Below, piece after piece: positions 61,154-64,000 of a stretch of DNA of 64,000 nt (the first letter of the stretch is position 1; the number at the start of each line of letters is the position of its first letter). The DNA is taken from the NCBI RefSeq assembly GCF_035514885.1, contig NZ_DATJCH010000012.1, forward strand, positions 795,414 through 859,413, given 5' to 3'. Both the position numbers and the translations under genes were made by a program. This DNA comes from Albibacterium sp035514885 (GTDB lineage: Bacteria; Bacteroidota; Bacteroidia; Sphingobacteriales; Sphingobacteriaceae). The notes beneath the pieces were generated by a model that was given only the letters and a program-made list of their open reading frames with translations, was not told the DNA's origin and did not search any database.

Positions 61154-63517
61154 TTACTCTTCACGTAAAACCTCTACCGGGTTAAGGTAGGTAGCTTTAA
61201 CAGCCTGCACACTTACCGTCATAAAAGCAATTAGCAATGATAGAATTGCTCCCAACGCAAAAAACCACCATTGAATTTCGATCCGATAAGCAAAGTCTTG
61301 AAGCCATTTATTGGCTAACCACCAGGCTATGGGAGTTGAAATTAATATCGACAAACAGACGATTTTCAAAAATGGTCTGTTTAACAAAAACAAAATTTCC
61401 TGAGCAGATGCACCTAAAACCTTTCTTACCCCTATTTCTTTCTGCCTTACACTTATACTATAAGCAGCCATGTTAAACAAGCCCATCAGGGCTACAAGAA
61501 TTATTAAAATTGTAAAACCGGTAAAAGCCTGTTGTAACTTCTCTTGTTTCGCATATAAAGTGGCGTATTTTTGATTCACAAACTCATATATGAAATGATC
61601 TCCATCCCTCTTATTAATGGATTTCCATTGAGTGGCCAGCGCACCCAAAGTGGCCTGCATATTTGTTGGAGATATTTTAGCTAAGATCTCAACTCTTGGA
61701 ATCAGACAGCTGTTATTAATACTGTATATCGTTGGGCTTATTAATTCTTCAAAACCCTGCATCTTACTATCCTTAACCACACCGATAATCTTAAATTCAG
61801 TATTACATCCACGTATTATAGCACCTATAGGATTCTGTAATTTCAATTCCCTTACGGCTGTTTCATTAAGAACTGCCGCATTAGCGGTATCTGCAGGAAA
61901 ATTTAACGAGAAAACTCTACCTGCCATTATTTCCATGTCAAGTGTCTCGAAGTATTCGAAATCAACGCCAATATGATCCAATTTAAGTTTCTGGTCTATG
62001 TGTTGGAATTCTTGGGCTATCGGATTTGCTCCACCAGGAACAGTTGTAGAAACCGTAACACTTTCAATACCAGGAATGGCCTTTATTCTATTTCTAAACG
62101 CAGTAAAATCAATAGTCTTATTTAATGTTGCCAAGTTTTTAATGTAAACTACTTGATCTGCATTAAAGCCACGATCTGAGGTTTCAATAAAACTCATTTG
62201 TTTATGAATCACAATCATTACACTTATAAAGCCAAAGGCTATCACAAACTGAAACACTAACAATAGACTACGAAAATATTGAGTTCGAGGAGCATTCTGA
62301 TACCTGCCCTTTATAATAGTTATGGTCTCGCCTCGGGACAAAATGAAGGCTGGATATAAACCTGAAACGATGGAAGTCAGTATAACTGCTACTAATAATT
62401 GGAAAAGGACAGTCCCATTAAACCCAAATGCGGACAGATAGTATTGAAAGTTTTTGACCAGAACATTAATTGTAATACTAACTAAAAACAGTGCAATACA
62501 GCCTGCAATTAAGCATTGGAAAAAGACCTCACTAAAGAATTGAAATATAAGCTTAGCACGGGTTACCCCAAATATTTTCTTCATTCCAATTTCCTTTGCC
62601 CGCTTCTGAGCAAGAACAAGCATTAAATTAGCGAAGTTGATTCCGGCCAGTAGTAAAACAATTATTGATAAACTCCCTAATGCGATTACTATTTTATAGC
62701 CAGTAGAGGACCCGTGTATAGGTCTTAAATGTAAATTCTTTAGCGGGTCAAGATAAACACTGCTCTTCGCAAACGATGAATTGATGTTTTCACTTTGCTT
62801 GGAAATTGATTTTTTAAAAATATCATTGATTTGTGTCGTTAACTCATCTATATTCGTTCCTGACTTAACCTGAATAAATGTTTGCACCGTTTGATTATCT
62901 GGTAAATCAGCACCTAGTTCTTTTACAAAACCAATGCAATCAAATTCAATATTGGACAAGCCGGGTAGAACACTCGTAACTCCATTAAGCTGTAATGGCA
63001 AACCATCTTCCTTATTCCCCATAACAACCCATTCTTTTTGAATATTACTGATGTTTGGAAACAACTTTTGAGCAATATCTGGTCTAATGAAAACAGCTTG
63101 CCCGCTTATAATGTCTAAATCAATTCCCGGCGTTTTAATATCAAACATTTTCGCAAGAGCGACATCAGCACCTAACCAATGTTTAATAAAAAAGACATCT
63201 TCATCTGAGTTAAAGGGAACGTCATAAGGAAAACTGTTAACTCTAGCTACTTCTACAATTTCTGGCAATTGTGCTTTTATTGCAGGTCCTAATGATATTG
63301 ATGTTAAATCTGACGCCTTTCCCTCATTGGTCAATCCAACTAAGTAAATATCTTTATAATTCGGGTTCCATGAGTCATAGCTTTGCTCATGATCAATATA
63401 TAAGGATGCCAGAACGAAACTTGCAAAACCTAAGGCTAAGCCTAAAATATTTACGATTGTAAAGACTTTTGTTCGAAGTAGAAACCGCCAAGCTATTTTA
63501 AGGTTATAGAAGTTCAT
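61154..63517 (-). CDS. FtsX/MacB-type ABC permease, double-repeat form
   Basis: The 787-residue protein has two copies of MacB-type periplasmic domain plus FtsX helices. The first is RTKVFTIVNILGLALGFASF, a periplasmic part, then helices about 280-425. The second is a periplasmic part about 450-665, then helices from 665 with ISVRQKEIGVRKVLGASAQE. This duplicated Bacteroidota type (sometimes called BceB/MacB-like) exports peptides, lipids or antimicrobials. It works with the ATPase encoded next and the TolC-type duct gene upstream (22-nt gap). The substrate is unknown. Confidence 0.9.
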   Translation of the reverse strand: MNFYNLKIAWRFLLRTKVFTIVNILGLALGFASFVLASLYIDHEQSYDSWNPNYKDIYLVGLTNEGKASDLTSISLGPAIKAQLPEIVEVARVNSFPYDVPFNSDEDVFFIKHWLGADVALAKMFDIKTPGIDLDIISGQAVFIRPDIAQKLFPNISNIQKEWVVMGNKEDGLPLQLNGVTSVLPGLSNIEFDCIGFVKELGADLPDNQTVQTFIQVKSGTNIDELTTQINDIFKKSISKQSENINSSFAKSSVYLDPLKNLHLRPIHGSSTGYKIVIALGSLSIIVLLLAGINFANLMLVLAQKRAKEIGMKKIFGVTRAKLIFQFFSEVFFQCLIAGCIALFLVSITINVLVKNFQYYLSAFGFNGTVLFQLLVAVILTSIVSGLYPAFILSRGETITIIKGRYQNAPRTQYFRSLLLVFQFVIAFGFISVMIVIHKQMSFIETSDRGFNADQVVYIKNLATLNKTIDFTAFRNRIKAIPGIESVTVSTTVPGGANPIAQEFQHIDQKLKLDHIGVDFEYFETLDMEIMAGRVFSLNFPADTANAAVLNETAVRELKLQNPIGAIIRGCNTEFKIIGVVKDSKMQGFEELISPTIYSINNSCLIPRVEILAKISPTNMQATLGALATQWKSINKRDGDHFIYEFVNQKYATLYAKQEKLQQAFTGFTILIILVALMGLFNMAAYSISVRQKEIGVRKVLGASAQEILFLLNRPFLKIVCLSILISTPIAWWLANKWLQDFAYRIEIQWWFFALGAILSLLIAFMTVSVQAVKATYLNPVEVLREE

Positions 63518-63539
63518 ATCTGGTTAGCTGAGTATTTTA

Positions 63540-64000
63540 TTAGTTAAAAGTAATAGGCTTTCCTAAATAGTAGTCGATTACCTTGGTTCTGAATATCAGG
63601 TTGTATCTTGCCTGTATAAAATCAAATTCTGCCTTGTTCATATTTGTTTGCGAGGTGCTCAACTCGATCGAGTTGGCCAGTCCTACATCATAACGCTGCT
63701 TCAATACATCAAAAGCTTCCTGGTTGGCCTGGAATGCCTGCCGGGTCGAGTTATAGCTCTTCTCGGCTGCACGAAGGTCCAGTACCGCCTGATTGATGAT
63801 CTTGCTCAGGTTGTTCTCCGACTGCCGTTCGTTCACCAAAGCATTCTCGTAAGAGATCTTGGCCTTTCGTACAGCAATCTTGGTCCTGAAGTTATTGAAG
63901 ATCGGGATGCTCAATGAAAAGCCGATATACTGGTTCAGGTTGTCGCTCAGCTGTTGGTTAAAGTCGCTTGAGACCTGGGCCGAGGAATATCCCGTACCGG
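63540..64000 (-). CDS. TolC-family outer-membrane protein, 5' part cut by window edge
   Basis: The frame stays open to the right edge; its first visible residues are GTGYSSAQVSSDFNQQL, so the N-terminus lies beyond. The remaining sequence shows OEP helices (YIGFSLSIPIFNNFRTKIAV; VGLANSIELSTSQTNMNKAE) and the C-terminal barrel strand region. It would be the outer-membrane duct of the ABC exporter encoded just downstream. The 5' part (from about 63650 to the edge) is about 51% GC, while the last 120 bp are about 35%, like the rest of the window. Confidence 0.87.
   Translation of the reverse strand, partial: GTGYSSAQVSSDFNQQLSDNLNQYIGFSLSIPIFNNFRTKIAVRKAKISYENALVNERQSENNLSKIINQAVLDLRAAEKSYNSTRQAFQANQEAFDVLKQRYDVGLANSIELSTSQTNMNKAEFDFIQARYNLIFRTKVIDYYLGKPITFN

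Overview
The window is AT-rich chromosomal DNA from a member of the Bacteroidota, most likely a Sphingobacteriales relative (Pedobacter or Solitalea type). This rests on three things. Many genes belong to families typical of that phylum: DUF4407, DUF5686, DUF6122, DUF2911, DUF4202, and a BlaR1-type protease with a TonB-plug-like tail. Start regions lack strong Shine-Dalgarno sequences. Many genes are preceded by the Bacteroidota promoter -7 box TAnnTTTG, in several places with a TTG about 18-21 nt upstream. The genus is an inference; the phylum is well supported. I see no tRNA, rRNA, insertion sequence, prophage or CRISPR array.

Left part (1-24.9 kb): a partial lipoate ligase; an acyl-CoA dehydrogenase; a CMD-family protein; a His/Met-rich outer-membrane protein; a 2-hydroxyacid dehydrogenase followed by an FAD oxidoreductase fused to a Rieske domain; and a cobalamin riboswitch controlling metE. 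Then come a CynX-type MFS transporter, a BlaI/BlaR1-like pair, an SMR exporter, and a complete TetR-controlled RND tripartite efflux operon whose promoter lies inside a large dyad. A minus-strand block carries DUF3037, a HipA-like kinase, DUF4202, cfa, DUF6122 and a NhaP antiporter.

Middle (24.9-50.2 kb): crcB and a dicarboxylate symporter; small housekeeping genes (SRPBCC, truC, DUF2911); an MFS transporter with a ClC channel; and a compact cbb3 oxidase operon. The oxidase has an N-terminally extended subunit I, a fused CcoO/cytochrome c subunit, two small membrane proteins, and DUF2249 and DUF488 proteins. Next is a seven-gene TetR/TolC/HlyD/two-ATPase/two-permease exporter resembling E. 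coli YbhGFSR, with an operator-like palindrome between its promoter boxes. DUF5686, DUF4407, a split YeeE/YedE sulfur transporter and a MATE pump follow.

Right part (50.5-64 kb): a TPR protein behind tandem 20-nt repeats; a BtuB-like TonB receptor divergent from an atypical MocR regulator that lacks the PLP lysine; a 130-bp nested inverted repeat; a PAS-LuxR regulator; and a lipoprotein with an 18-residue TSGGSI repeat. A site-dense intergenic region with a sigma-54-like promoter and a 20-bp palindrome separates that lipoprotein from an NtrC-type two-component system. The window ends with a MacB/FtsX-type ABC exporter and a partial TolC gene whose composition shifts to about 51% GC.
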